Shown: piece by piece, positions 27,820 to 36,362 of the stretch
Layout: each line of letters starts with the position of its first letter
Numbering within the stretch: the stretch's first letter is position 1
Source of the DNA: Bacteroidota bacterium
GTDB taxonomy: Bacteria > Bacteroidota > Bacteroidia > Bacteroidales > P3
Length of the DNA: 42,558 nt
Direction: 5' to 3'
NCBI GenBank assembly: GCA_017860255.1
Contig: JAFNAR010000023.1
Coordinates: forward strand, 1-42,558
Made by a program: the position numbers and the translations under genes
Notes under the pieces: model-generated
Seen by the model: the letters and a program-made list of their open reading frames with translations, nothing else
Database searches by the model: none
Told to the model about the DNA's origin: nothing

Positions 27820-27834
27820 TGTCCTGAAAAAAGT
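27820..27834 (+). mobile_element. Possible fossil insertion-sequence end
   Basis: TGTCCTGAAAAAAGT is identical to the first 15 bases of the insertion-sequence end at 42466, and similarity continues weakly (a CAAAAA run). No transposase reading frame or opposite end was found nearby, so only a remnant is suggested. Confidence 0.4.
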
Positions 27835-27888
27835 ATCAAAAATTTGAAAATAGTCTCTTAAAATAGGGGTATGAAATCGGAAAAATAG

Positions 27889-27896
27889 TATTTTTG
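27889..27896 (+). promoter_or_regulatory. -7 box of glnN
   Basis: TATTTTTG matches TAnnTTTG, 30 bases before the glnN start. The region about 20 bases further up has no TTTG, so the promoter may depend on an activator or be weak. Confidence 0.45.
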
Positions 27897-27925
27897 CAAA
27901 ATAAACCCTATAATTTTATACCTAT

Positions 27926-30115
27926 ATGTCAAAAATGCGTTTTTTTGCACTTAAAGAGCTTATGAATCGTAAGCCTATTGAAGTTAATTTACCTTCTAAA
28001 AACCTTTCAGATTATTATTCTTCTTTGGTTTTTGATAAGAAAACTATGCAGGAATATTTGCCTAAAGAGGCTTATATGGCTGTTGTTGAAGCCTCAGAAA
28101 ATGGTAAGCCTATTTCGAGAGATAAAGCCGATTTGATTGCTAATGCAATGAGAAATTGGGCTAAGGGTTTTGGTGTAACTCACTATACTCACTGGTTTCA
28201 GCCTTTAACTGATGGTACTGCAGAAAAGCATGATGGCTTTATTGATTTTAGTAGTCAGGGTGATGTTATTGAACGATTCTCAGGGAAACTATTAGTTCAA
28301 CAGGAACCTGATGCTTCTTCTTTCCCTAATGGTGGGATAAGAAATACTTTTGAGGCAAGAGGATATACTGCTTGGGATGTTTCTTCTCCTGCTTTTATTG
28401 TGGATGACACTCTTTGTATTCCAACAATTTTTGTTTCCTATACTGGTGATGCTCTTGACTACAAAACTCCTCTTTTAAAGGCGTTGAATGCTGTTGATAA
28501 GGCAGCAACTGATGTTGCAAGATTGTTTGATAAAAATGTTAATAAGGTTTCTGTTAATTTGGGATGGGAGCAAGAGTATTTTTTGGTTGATAGTGCTTTA
28601 TATAATGCAAGACCTGACCTTTGTTTGACAGGAAGAACACTTATGGGGCATTCTTCTGCAAAGGATCAACAATTGGATGACCATTATTTTGGCTCAATAC
28701 CTCAAAGGGTAATATGTTTTATGAAGGATTTGGAAATTGAATGTCATAAACTTGGGATACCTGTTAAAACTTGTCATAATGAGGTTGCTCCCAATCAATT
28801 TGAATTAGCTCCAATTTTCGAAGATGCTAACCTTTCAAATGACCATAATCAGTTGGTGATGGATTTGATGAAAAGGATTGCCAACAAACATAATTTTAAT
28901 GTTCTTTTCCACGAAAAACCTTTTAGCGGGATTAATGGCTCAGGAAAACATAATAACTGGTCTTTGCAAACAGACACTGGAGTAAATCTTTTTGCACCAG
29001 GAAAGAACCCAAAAGCAAATATGCTGTTTCTTACTTTCATTGTCAATACTGTAATGATGGTGTATAAGAATCAAGATATTTTAAGAGCTTCAATAGTTAG
29101 TGCTTCCAATTCCTATAGATTAGGAGCAAATGAGGCTCCTCCATTGATTCTTTCAGTTTTCTTGGGAAAATACTTAACCAATATGTTGGAATCCTTAGAA
29201 GAGAAAGTTGGTGAAAAGAAAATGACTGCTGAGCAAAAGACTGCATTAAAATTGGGTATTGGACGTATTCCAGAAATACTTTTGGATAATACTGATAGAA
29301 ATAGAACATCACCTTTTGCATTTACAGGTAATAGATTTGAGTTCCGTGCAGCAGGCTCTTCTTCCAATTGTGCTGCTCCAATGATTGCAATTAATGCTGC
29401 TATGGCTCATCAATTAAATCAATTTAAGAAGGATGTAGATTTGTTGATGGATAAGGGAGTTGGTAAGGATGAAGCAATTTTTAAGGTGCTTAAGAAAATG
29501 ATAAAAGAATCCAAGCCAATTTGTTTTGAGGGAGATGGATATTCTGATAATTGGGCAAAAGAAGCAAAGAAAAGAGGTTTGACAAATATTGAATCTGTGC
29601 CAGAGGCATTACTAAAATATGAATCAGAATTGGCTAAAGAAGTTTTTGTTGGAGAAGGAGTGTTTAATGAAACAGAGTTAGTAAGCAGGGTGGAAGTAGA
29701 GCTTGAGAAATTTGTAAAAAAGATACAGATTGAAAGTAGGGTTTTAGGTGATTTGACCATTAACCACATAGTACCTATTGCAGTTACTTATCAAAATCGT
29801 TTGCTTGAAAACTTAATTGGACTAAAACAAATATTTGATAAGGAAGAATATGAAGAATTGTCTTTTGCAAGAAAGCAATTGGTTAAAGAAATATCAAAAT
29901 ATGTTTCAGAGATAAAATTGCAAGTAAAGGAAATGACCAATCAAAGAAAAATAGCCAATAGGATAATAAATATGAAAGAAAAAGCATTTGCTTATTCCAA
30001 TAATGTTAAGCCTTACTTAGAATCAATTAGAGAATGTGTTGATAATTTGGAAATGGAGATTGATAATGAGATTTGGCCATTGCCAAAATATAGAGAATTA
30101 TTGTTTGCAAAATAA
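27926..30115 (+). CDS. glnN: Type III glutamine synthetase
   Basis: The 729-residue enzyme makes glutamine from glutamate, ammonia and ATP in the cytoplasm. The length and the long N- and C-terminal parts mark the GSIII (GlnN) class, common in Bacteroidota. Visible blocks are GVTHYTHWFQPLT, WEQEYFLVD, NEVAPNQFELAP, the ATP-binding GSGKHNNWSLQTDTG and RTSPFAFTGNRFEFRA with a substrate-binding Arg. It stands alone with its own promoter, followed by a weak terminator. No ammonium transporter or PII gene lies beside it. Confidence 0.97.
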   Translation: MSKMRFFALKELMNRKPIEVNLPSKNLSDYYSSLVFDKKTMQEYLPKEAYMAVVEASENGKPISRDKADLIANAMRNWAKGFGVTHYTHWFQPLTDGTAEKHDGFIDFSSQGDVIERFSGKLLVQQEPDASSFPNGGIRNTFEARGYTAWDVSSPAFIVDDTLCIPTIFVSYTGDALDYKTPLLKALNAVDKAATDVARLFDKNVNKVSVNLGWEQEYFLVDSALYNARPDLCLTGRTLMGHSSAKDQQLDDHYFGSIPQRVICFMKDLEIECHKLGIPVKTCHNEVAPNQFELAPIFEDANLSNDHNQLVMDLMKRIANKHNFNVLFHEKPFSGINGSGKHNNWSLQTDTGVNLFAPGKNPKANMLFLTFIVNTVMMVYKNQDILRASIVSASNSYRLGANEAPPLILSVFLGKYLTNMLESLEEKVGEKKMTAEQKTALKLGIGRIPEILLDNTDRNRTSPFAFTGNRFEFRAAGSSSNCAAPMIAINAAMAHQLNQFKKDVDLLMDKGVGKDEAIFKVLKKMIKESKPICFEGDGYSDNWAKEAKKRGLTNIESVPEALLKYESELAKEVFVGEGVFNETELVSRVEVELEKFVKKIQIESRVLGDLTINHIVPIAVTYQNRLLENLIGLKQIFDKEEYEELSFARKQLVKEISKYVSEIKLQVKEMTNQRKIANRIINMKEKAFAYSNNVKPYLESIRECVDNLEMEIDNEIWPLPKYRELLFAK

Positions 30116-30153
30116 TTTCCAATTATTCATTTGTTTTTGCTGATTAAATTAGG

Positions 30154-30196
30154 GCTTCTGTTATAAGAGGCCTGACAATTAGAAGCAGAGTTTTTT
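30154..30196 (+). terminator. Weak terminator candidate after glnN
   Basis: GCTTCT (30154-30159) and AGAAGC (30181-30186) can pair around a 21-base loop, followed shortly by a T-rich tract. The stem is short, so the call is tentative. Confidence 0.4.
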
Positions 30197-30220
30197 ATTT
30201 TTTATTTTTTTATCTAATTG

Positions 30221-30252
30221 TTTGAGCATTTGAGAAATATAATATATCTTTG
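30221..30252 (+). promoter_or_regulatory. Promoter of the hydrogenase operon
   Basis: TTTG at 30221-30224, a 20-base spacer and TATCTTTG at 30245-30252 match the Bacteroidota promoter pattern exactly. The leader to the first start codon is about 75 bases. Confidence 0.7.
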
Positions 30253-30316
30253 CAAATTGAAATTCAAGCTATAATTTCAATATTTGGTAGAGAACAAATT
30301 CGTTATAAATCAAAAT

Positions 30317-30322
30317 AAGGAG
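30317..30322 (+). promoter_or_regulatory. Shine-Dalgarno sequence of the small [2Fe-2S] gene
   Basis: AAGGAG lies 10 bases before the ATG at 30333. Most genes in this window have no such site, as is usual for Bacteroidota. Confidence 0.6.
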
Positions 30323-30332
30323 AATAATTAAT

Positions 30333-30725
30333 ATGACTAAAATCAAATCGTTAGCTGACTTAAAAGCTATGAAACAAAGCGTTCAAGAAAAAATTGATAC
30401 GCGAGCTAAAGGAAAAGCTGAAGGCTTAGTACAAGTGAAAATAGCAATGGCTACTTGTGGTATTGCTGCTGGAGCTAAAAATGTTATGGACTACATGATG
30501 TCTGAAACAGAAAAAAGAGGAATGGATGTTGTCTTTACTCAAACTGGATGTATGGGATATTGTCATGCAGAACCAACAATTGAAGTAACTCTACCAGGTA
30601 AAGAGCCAATAGTTTTTGGCTATGTTGACCTTAAAAAAGCTGATGAAATCATCGATAAATATATCAAAGATGGTGAATTAGTGGAAGGAATTATACCTGT
30701 AAACTACGAAAAAATTAATAATTAA
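30333..30725 (+). CDS. Small [2Fe-2S] thioredoxin-like ferredoxin of the hydrogenase operon
   Basis: The 130-residue protein has a thioredoxin-like ferredoxin domain (about 34-120) with ATCGIAAGA (Cys42) and TGCMGYCHAEP (Cys73, Cys77), as in small iron-sulfur proteins encoded with NAD-dependent [FeFe] hydrogenases. Only three of the four expected cluster Cys are present, so the cluster may use another ligand or be absent. The first 30 residues are a charged helical extension. It is the first gene of the operon, 39 bases before HydB, and probably serves as an electron carrier or extra subunit. Confidence 0.85.
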   Translation: MTKIKSLADLKAMKQSVQEKIDTRAKGKAEGLVQVKIAMATCGIAAGAKNVMDYMMSETEKRGMDVVFTQTGCMGYCHAEPTIEVTLPGKEPIVFGYVDLKKADEIIDKYIKDGELVEGIIPVNYEKINN

Positions 30726-30750
30726 TACCTAACAAATTTATTCAACTTTT

Positions 30751-30756
30751 AGGAGG
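30751..30756 (+). promoter_or_regulatory. Strong Shine-Dalgarno sequence of the HydB-like gene
   Basis: AGGAGG lies 8 bases before the ATG at 30765, a near-perfect anti-16S match. It is the clearest such site in the window and is atypical for this group. Confidence 0.7.
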
Positions 30757-30764
30757 AAAAATAT

Positions 30765-32558
30765 ATGGCTAAATTCAAAATGCACTTATTGGTCTGTGGA
30801 GGTACGGGCTGTAATGCATCAAGGAGCCAAGAGATAGCTGCAAATTTAAAGAGCTCTCTTAAGGACAATGGTTTAGAAAATGAAGTTCAGGTTATCTTAA
30901 CAGGATGTTTCGGTTTTTGCGAAAAAGGTCCAATTGTTAAGGTTATGCCTGACAATACTTTCTATACGGAAGTAAAACCAGAAGATGCAATTGAAATTAT
31001 TATGGAACATGTTGTTAAGGGAAGAAAAGTAACTCGTTTACTTTACACTGACCCTGAAAACAAACAACACGTTGCAGACTCAAAACATATGGGATTCTAT
31101 AAAAAACAAATGCGTATTGCTTTACGTAACTGTGGTTATATAGATCCTCAAAATATTGAAGAGTACATCGGAGCTGATGGTTACACAGCTTTGGCAAAAT
31201 GTTTGGGAGAAATGACTCCTGAACAAGTTATTAACGAAATTAAACTTTCTGGTCTTCGTGGTCGTGGAGGTGGTGGTTTCCCTACAGGATTGAAATGGGA
31301 AATTGCATCAAAAAATCATGCAGATCAAAAATATGTAGTTTGTAATGCTGACGAAGGAGACCCAGGTGCTTTTATGGACCGTTCAATTCTTGAAGGAGAC
31401 CCTCACACTGTTTTGGAAGCAATGGCAATTAATGGATTTGCTATAGGTGCAACAAAAGGACTTATTTATATCCGTGCTGAATACCCACTTGCAATTAATC
31501 GTCTATTAGTAGCAATTGATCAAGCTCACGAATATGGTCTTTTAGGAGAAAATATTTTGGGCTCAGGATTTAATTTTGATATTGAATTGCGTTATGGAGC
31601 AGGTGCTTTCGTTTGTGGAGAAGAAACAGCTCTTATTCACTCAATGGAAGGACAACGTGGAGAACCAACATTCAAACCACCTTTCCCAGCTCAATCAGGA
31701 TATAACAAAAAACCAACCAACGTAAATAATGTTGAAACTTATGCAAATATTCCAATCATTATTACAAAAGGAGCAAATTGGTTTAACAAAATAGGAACAG
31801 AAAAGAGTAAGGGAACTAAGGTTTTCGCTCTTGCTGGTCAAATCAACAACGTTGGACTTATTGAAGTTCCAATGGGAATAACTTTAAGAGAAATTATCTT
31901 CGAAATTGGTGGTGGTATCAAGGGAGGAAGAGAATTTAAAGCTGTTCAAACTGGAGGTCCTTCAGGAGGTTGTTTAACAAATAAACACTTAGATACACCA
32001 ATTGATTATGATAACCTTATAGCTGCTGGCTCAATGATGGGTTCAGGAGGTATGGTTGTTATGGACGAAACTTCTTGTATGGTTGCAATTGCTAAATTCT
32101 ACTTAGAATTTACTGTTGAAGAATCTTGCGGAAAATGTAGTCCATGCCGTATTGGTAACAAACGTTTACATGAAATCTTAGAAAAGATAACTAAGGGTAA
32201 TGGAACAATGGAAGATTTAGACACTCTAACTAATCTTGGAAGAGTTATTAAAGATACAGCTCTTTGTGGATTAGGACAAACATCTCCAAATCCAGTTCTT
32301 TCTACCATTGAAAACTTCTATGATGAATACTTAGAACACATTAAAGACAAAAAATGTAGAGCAGGAGTTTGTAAATCATTGATGCAATATGTTATCGATC
32401 AAGAACAATGCGTTGGATGTACTGCTTGTGCAAGAAATTGTCCTGTTAATGCAATCTCTGGCGAAAAGAAAATGCCTCACTTTATCAATACAGAGTTATG
32501 TATTAAGTGCGGAGCATGTATTGAGAAATGTAAATTCAATGCAATTAGCATTTGTTAA
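30765..32558 (+). CDS. hydB: NADH-binding, NuoF-like hydrogenase subunit (HydB)
   Basis: The 597-residue flavoprotein links NAD(H) to the hydrogenase. An N-terminal [2Fe-2S] domain (Cys11, 16, 48, 52) is followed by the 51-kDa FMN/NADH domain with GLRGRGGGGFPTGLKWE, an SLBB part, the [4Fe-4S] motif ESCGKCSPCRIG and two C-terminal ferredoxin clusters (CVGCTACARNCP, CIKCGACIEKCK). This layout is that of HydB/NuoF of bifurcating or NAD-dependent [FeFe] hydrogenases. It is 39 bases after the small [2Fe-2S] gene and 25 before HydA. Confidence 0.94.
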   Translation: MAKFKMHLLVCGGTGCNASRSQEIAANLKSSLKDNGLENEVQVILTGCFGFCEKGPIVKVMPDNTFYTEVKPEDAIEIIMEHVVKGRKVTRLLYTDPENKQHVADSKHMGFYKKQMRIALRNCGYIDPQNIEEYIGADGYTALAKCLGEMTPEQVINEIKLSGLRGRGGGGFPTGLKWEIASKNHADQKYVVCNADEGDPGAFMDRSILEGDPHTVLEAMAINGFAIGATKGLIYIRAEYPLAINRLLVAIDQAHEYGLLGENILGSGFNFDIELRYGAGAFVCGEETALIHSMEGQRGEPTFKPPFPAQSGYNKKPTNVNNVETYANIPIIITKGANWFNKIGTEKSKGTKVFALAGQINNVGLIEVPMGITLREIIFEIGGGIKGGREFKAVQTGGPSGGCLTNKHLDTPIDYDNLIAAGSMMGSGGMVVMDETSCMVAIAKFYLEFTVEESCGKCSPCRIGNKRLHEILEKITKGNGTMEDLDTLTNLGRVIKDTALCGLGQTSPNPVLSTIENFYDEYLEHIKDKKCRAGVCKSLMQYVIDQEQCVGCTACARNCPVNAISGEKKMPHFINTELCIKCGACIEKCKFNAISIC

Positions 32559-32583
32559 ACTCAAAAAATGTTAAGAAAAAGAA

Positions 32584-34356
32584 ATGGAAAAAATAAACAT
32601 AATTATAGATAATAAGCCGTTGCAGGTTGAGAAAGGTCAAACTGTATTGAAAGCGGCACGTGCAGCAGGCATTGATATACCTACTCTATGTTATTACGAA
32701 TTGGATGGAGTTAAATTAGAAAATCGTCCAGGAGGATGTCGTATGTGCGTTGTAGAGATTGAAGGAAGAAAGAATTTAGCACCTGCTTGTGCAACAGAAG
32801 TTGCAGAAGGAATGGTTATTCATACTTGTTCTTTAAGAGTTGTTAATGCTCGTAGAACAGTTTTGGAATTAATCCTTTCTGACCACCCTGCAGATTGTTT
32901 GATTTGCCCTAAGAGTGGAAAATGTGAATTGCAAGATTTAGCACAACGTTTGGGAGTAAGAGAAATCCCTTACCAAGGAGAACAATCAACTTATAGAAAA
33001 GATATGTCTCCAGCAATCATTCGTGATGTTGATAAATGTGTTATGTGTCGTAGATGCGAAACTGTTTGTAACGTATGGCAAACAGTTGGAGCTCTTTCAG
33101 CAGTAAACAGAGGATTCCAAGCAGTTGTTGCTCCTGCATTTGAACAAGACCTTGCAAAGAGCCCTTGTACAATGTGTGGTCAATGTGTTATGGCTTGTCC
33201 AGTTGGAGCACTAAGCGAAGTTGACTTAACTCGTCAAGTTATTACAGCAATATCAGATCCTAAGAAAACAGTTGTTGTTCAAACAGCTCCAGCAGTGCGT
33301 GTAGCATTAGGAGAAGAGTTTGGAATGGAACCAGGAAGCATCGTTACTGGTCAAATGGCATCAGCTTTAAGAAGAATTGGATTTGACTATATTTTTGATA
33401 CAGACTTTGCAGCTGACCTTACCATTATGGAAGAAGGAACTGAACTTCTTACTCGTATTGATAAGTTCACTAAGGGAGACAAAAACGTTAAATTACCTAT
33501 CTTAACTTCTTGTTGTCCAGGTTGGGTAAACTTCTTTGAAACAAATTATCCAGATATGTTAGACGTTCCTTCAACAGCAAAGAGTCCACAACAAATGTTT
33601 GGAGCTGTTGCTAAGAACTATTTAGCAAACAAACTTGGTATTAAACGTGAAGATATGGTTGTTGTTTCAATTATGCCTTGCGTTGCTAAGAAATTTGAAA
33701 GTCAAAGAGAAGAGTTTAAAGAAAACGGAAACCCAGATGTTGACTACTCATTAACAACTCGTGAATTAGCAGAACTTATCCGTCAATTCAATATAGATTT
33801 CAAAACACTTCCAGTAGAAGACTTTGATAATCCACTTGGAGAATCAACAGGAGCAGCAGTTATCTTTGGTGCAACAGGAGGAGTTATTGAAGCAGCAACT
33901 CGTACAGCTTACGAACTATTTACTGGAAAGAAACTTGAAAAAGTTGACTTCACAGAATTAAGAGGCTTGGAAGGCGTTAGAGAAGCTACTGTTGACTTTA
34001 ACGGAACACCAATTAAGATTGGAATTGCACATGGATTATCAAATGCTCGTAAGTTATTAGACGAAGTTAAAAAAGGTAATTCAGGATTCCATGCAATAGA
34101 AGTTATGGCATGTCCAGGAGGATGTATTGGAGGAGCAGGTCAACCATTCCATCATGGTAATTTTGACATAATCAGAAAACGTCAAGAAGCAATTTACCGT
34201 GAAGATGCTGGAAAACCAATTCGTAAATCACACGAAAATCCATACATTCAAACCCTATACAAAGAGTGGTTGGGAGCACCTTGTGGAGAAATTTCACATC
34301 ATTTGCTACACACACACTATTTTGATAAATCAAAACATATAGAAATAGAAGGATAA
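32584..34356 (+). CDS. hydA: [FeFe] hydrogenase catalytic subunit (HydA)
   Basis: The 590-residue enzyme makes or oxidises H2. In order: N-terminal plant-type [2Fe-2S] domain, His/Cys [4Fe-4S] segment (HPADCLICPKSGKCELQD), two [4Fe-4S] ferredoxin motifs (CVMCRRCETVC, CTMCGQCVMACP), then the H-cluster domain with L1 TSCCPGW (Cys310 proton relay, Cys311 ligand), L2 MPCVAKKFE (Cys366) and L3 MACPGGCIGGAGQP (Cys510, Cys514), ending in the small-subunit-like tail. All cluster ligands are present, so it should be active. The HydE, HydF and HydG maturases are not in the window. Confidence 0.96.
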   Translation: MEKINIIIDNKPLQVEKGQTVLKAARAAGIDIPTLCYYELDGVKLENRPGGCRMCVVEIEGRKNLAPACATEVAEGMVIHTCSLRVVNARRTVLELILSDHPADCLICPKSGKCELQDLAQRLGVREIPYQGEQSTYRKDMSPAIIRDVDKCVMCRRCETVCNVWQTVGALSAVNRGFQAVVAPAFEQDLAKSPCTMCGQCVMACPVGALSEVDLTRQVITAISDPKKTVVVQTAPAVRVALGEEFGMEPGSIVTGQMASALRRIGFDYIFDTDFAADLTIMEEGTELLTRIDKFTKGDKNVKLPILTSCCPGWVNFFETNYPDMLDVPSTAKSPQQMFGAVAKNYLANKLGIKREDMVVVSIMPCVAKKFESQREEFKENGNPDVDYSLTTRELAELIRQFNIDFKTLPVEDFDNPLGESTGAAVIFGATGGVIEAATRTAYELFTGKKLEKVDFTELRGLEGVREATVDFNGTPIKIGIAHGLSNARKLLDEVKKGNSGFHAIEVMACPGGCIGGAGQPFHHGNFDIIRKRQEAIYREDAGKPIRKSHENPYIQTLYKEWLGAPCGEISHHLLHTHYFDKSKHIEIEG

Positions 34357-34369
34357 AAACATAACAACT

Positions 34370-34849
34370 ATGGCAAAGGTAAAATTATCAGAAAGCAAAA
34401 TAAACAAGATAAAGGAAATTTGTGCAAGCTTTGGCAACAAGCCAGGTGAAGCAATTAATGTCCTTCATAAAGTACAGGGAGAGTTTGGTTATTTACCAGC
34501 AGAAGTACAAGAAGTAATAGCACAAGAACTTAATGTTTCAGTTGCACAAATATACGGAATTGTAACCTTCTACTCTTTCTTCACAATGACTCCAAAAGGA
34601 GAATTTCCAATTTCAGTATGCATGGGAACAGCTTGTTATGTTCGTGGTGCAGAAAAAGTGTTGGATGAATTTAAAAGAGAATTAAAAATTGGTGTTGGTC
34701 AAACAACTCCTGATGGAAAATTCTCATTGAATTGTCTTCGTTGTGTAGGTGCTTGTGGATTAGCTCCAGTGGTACTTATTGGAGAAAAAGTTTACGGACG
34801 TTTAACTCCAGACGGAGTTAAAGATATTCTAAACGAATACCGTTCATAA
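34370..34849 (+). CDS. hydC: NuoE-like [2Fe-2S] hydrogenase subunit (HydC)
   Basis: The 159-residue thioredoxin-like protein has the 24-kDa NuoE fold: helical N-terminus (EAINVLHKVQGEFGYLP), then CMGTACYVRG and NCLRCVGACGLAP, which supply the four [2Fe-2S] ligands. It starts 14 bases after hydA. With HydA and HydB it would form the HydABC complex that, in Thermotoga and acetogens, uses NADH plus ferredoxin to evolve H2 by electron bifurcation. A terminator follows. Confidence 0.94.
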   Translation: MAKVKLSESKINKIKEICASFGNKPGEAINVLHKVQGEFGYLPAEVQEVIAQELNVSVAQIYGIVTFYSFFTMTPKGEFPISVCMGTACYVRGAEKVLDEFKRELKIGVGQTTPDGKFSLNCLRCVGACGLAPVVLIGEKVYGRLTPDGVKDILNEYRS

Positions 34850-34874
34850 ACCTAACCCAGTTTATCTTATAAAC

Positions 34875-34910
34875 AAAAGGACGTCTTGCATAAGCTCGGC
34901 GTCCTTTTTT
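34875..34910 (+). terminator. Terminator of the hydrogenase operon
   Basis: AAAAGGACG (34875-34883) pairs with CGTCCTTTT (34900-34908) around a 16-base loop and leads into a T-tract. It closes the operon 26 bases after the hydC stop. Confidence 0.85.
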
Positions 34911-35250
34911 GTTTTTCTAATAACTTATTTAGAAAGGATTTTTTTTGAGGAGAGATAGTCATCAGTGAACTTCCTTCATAAAACTATTAGTCAAACTCAA
35001 AACAATAAGTGGCTTCGCAACAAAGAAACTAATCAAAGAGTAATGAAATACTAATATATTTCTTAGTAGTATTTCGAATTTTATTCAATTGAATTAAAGA
35101 ACGTATAAGAGATTACAAAAATATTTTCTGTTTTGAGCTTACTTTTCATAAGAATTAGTTGTTATTATTAAAGAAGTTGTATTTTTGGATATTGGAAATA
35201 AGTTTATTTGTTTGCTGGTGTAGATAAATATAAACCAAAATAAAAAAGAC
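34911..35250. other. 340-base non-coding stretch with inverted repeats
   Basis: No gene is supported. It holds a perfect 9-bp inverted repeat GAAATACTA/TAGTATTTC (35045-35053 and 35067-35075), the 12-base palindrome ATTCAATTGAAT (35083-35094) and a promoter-like site at 35159-35187. The two inverted repeats could be operators or an RNA leader for the lipoprotein gene. Confidence 0.5.
35159..35187 (+). promoter_or_regulatory. Promoter candidate of the lipoprotein gene
   Basis: TTG at 35159-35161, an 18-base spacer and TATTTTTG at 35180-35187 resemble the group's promoter. The gene starts 64 bases downstream. Confidence 0.5.
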
Positions 35251-35937
35251 ATGAAAAAAGCTATTATATTATTATTGTTTATCTCTTCAATCTTTTGTTT
35301 ATTTACAACTTGTAAGGAAGAAGATGATAAACCAACCCCAACTTGTGATTTTGTTAATTTCAAATATTATAATGGAGAACAATATTATTTGGGAGAATTA
35401 TCTAATAATTACATTGTAATTGGAGTTGATACAAGCTATAGTGAGACTCAAATTCAAGACTTTATTTCATCAATAAATCAATTTGACCAAAACTATTCCT
35501 ATACAATACATAAATCTACTTTACACAAATTCAAAGAAATTCCATTGAGACTTAATTATTCAAAGACTTGTGAAGAAATAACTCAAATTATTTCTTACTT
35601 AAAAGGTTGTGAAATTATTTCTTATGCTCACTATGCTATGCAAACAGATTATTGTTATAATTTAATTGGGGAGCCAATGGGAAATTTATGTATAAATAGT
35701 TATGGATCTGATTTCTTTGTAAAGGTTTTTGATACAAATGATTTGAGTGGTTTAACTCAAATGGCTCAGAAAACAAAAACTGAAATAGTTGAACAAAATG
35801 AATATTTGCCAGATTTGTTTGAGCTAAGAGCAACAAAATATTCTCAAGGTGATGCATTAAAGATGGCAAATCTTTTTTTTGAATCAGGGTTATTTGATTT
35901 TAGTGAGCCTCAATATGGATCATATCCAGTGGAATAA
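35251..35937 (+). CDS. Unknown lipoprotein, probably surface-exposed
   Basis: I do not recognise this 228-residue protein beyond its export signal. It begins MKKAIILLLFISSIFCLFTT and then Cys21, a plausible though non-canonical lipidation site. The Cys is followed by KEEDD, which fits the K-(D/E)2 type lipoprotein export signal known from Bacteroidota (Capnocytophaga, Bacteroides), so it may face outwards. The mature part has alternating strands and three more Cys. It is a single gene with its own promoter, convergent with the DUF1801 gene. Confidence 0.75.
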   Translation: MKKAIILLLFISSIFCLFTTCKEEDDKPTPTCDFVNFKYYNGEQYYLGELSNNYIVIGVDTSYSETQIQDFISSINQFDQNYSYTIHKSTLHKFKEIPLRLNYSKTCEEITQIISYLKGCEIISYAHYAMQTDYCYNLIGEPMGNLCINSYGSDFFVKVFDTNDLSGLTQMAQKTKTEIVEQNEYLPDLFELRATKYSQGDALKMANLFFESGLFDFSEPQYGSYPVE

Positions 35938-35973
35938 AATTAAATAACACTTTATTCTTTCTTTGCAGTGATA

Positions 35974-36360
35974 TTATTTCTTTTTCTTTGAATTGCAACC
36001 TAAAGCTCCTTTTTCTGAATCTTCTTTAACTCTAAACAAGACGATTCTTTTAATTAAATCAATTGGAAGTGGTTTGGAAACTGGGAATTGAATTGTTCCT
36101 TTTGAATGTTTATATTCTTTTAATTCTTCTTCAAACGCTTCAATACCATTAGATGTTGGGAAAAGGCTCACATGATTTTTAAATCCTCCAAAATAAACTA
36201 TAGGTCCATTTCCCTTATAGGTTGGCATTTGATAACTAATACATTCAATTGATAAAGGAGCGTTTTCAATAATCAACTCCCTGATCTCAATCAGCTTAGC
36301 CTTAACATCTCCATCAAAACTGTTAATATAAATATCTACTTCTTTCGATTTCTTATACAT
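35974..36360 (-). CDS. DUF1801 (YdhG-like) protein
   Basis: The 128-residue protein fits the DUF1801/YdhG family: an N-terminal helix with IRELIIENAPLSIECISYQM, then YFGGFKNHVSLFPTSNG and GTIQFPVSKPLPIDLIKRIV. Some relatives (Bacillus Fra) are iron chaperones, but that role is not shown here. The C-terminal tail is Lys-rich. It is the last gene of the minus-strand operon and begins 2 bases after the glycosyltransferase, so it is probably translated from the same mRNA. Confidence 0.85.
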   Translation of the reverse strand: MYKKSKEVDIYINSFDGDVKAKLIEIRELIIENAPLSIECISYQMPTYKGNGPIVYFGGFKNHVSLFPTSNGIEAFEEELKEYKHSKGTIQFPVSKPLPIDLIKRIVLFRVKEDSEKGALGCNSKKKK

Positions 36361-36362
36361 TA

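Larger units (their letters stand above)
27368..27925. other. 560-base non-coding stretch upstream of glnN
   Basis: No gene is supported. It contains the post-gene repeat, the hairpin at 27431, direct repeat copy 2, a bulged hairpin TAGTGC/GCACTA (27635-27660), a putative insertion-sequence end (27820-27834) and the glnN -7 box (27889-27896). Confidence 0.6.

Noticed and set aside
25660-27925. Toxin-immunity or defence system formed by the two secreted proteins
   Set aside because: Both have signal peptides and neither shows a nuclease, pore-forming or immunity motif. The idea has no support in the sequence.
35943-35975. Imperfect inverted repeat between the lipoprotein and DUF1801 genes as a two-way terminator
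   Set aside because: It has a mismatch, a long loop and overlaps the DUF1801 stop codon, so support is too weak to list.
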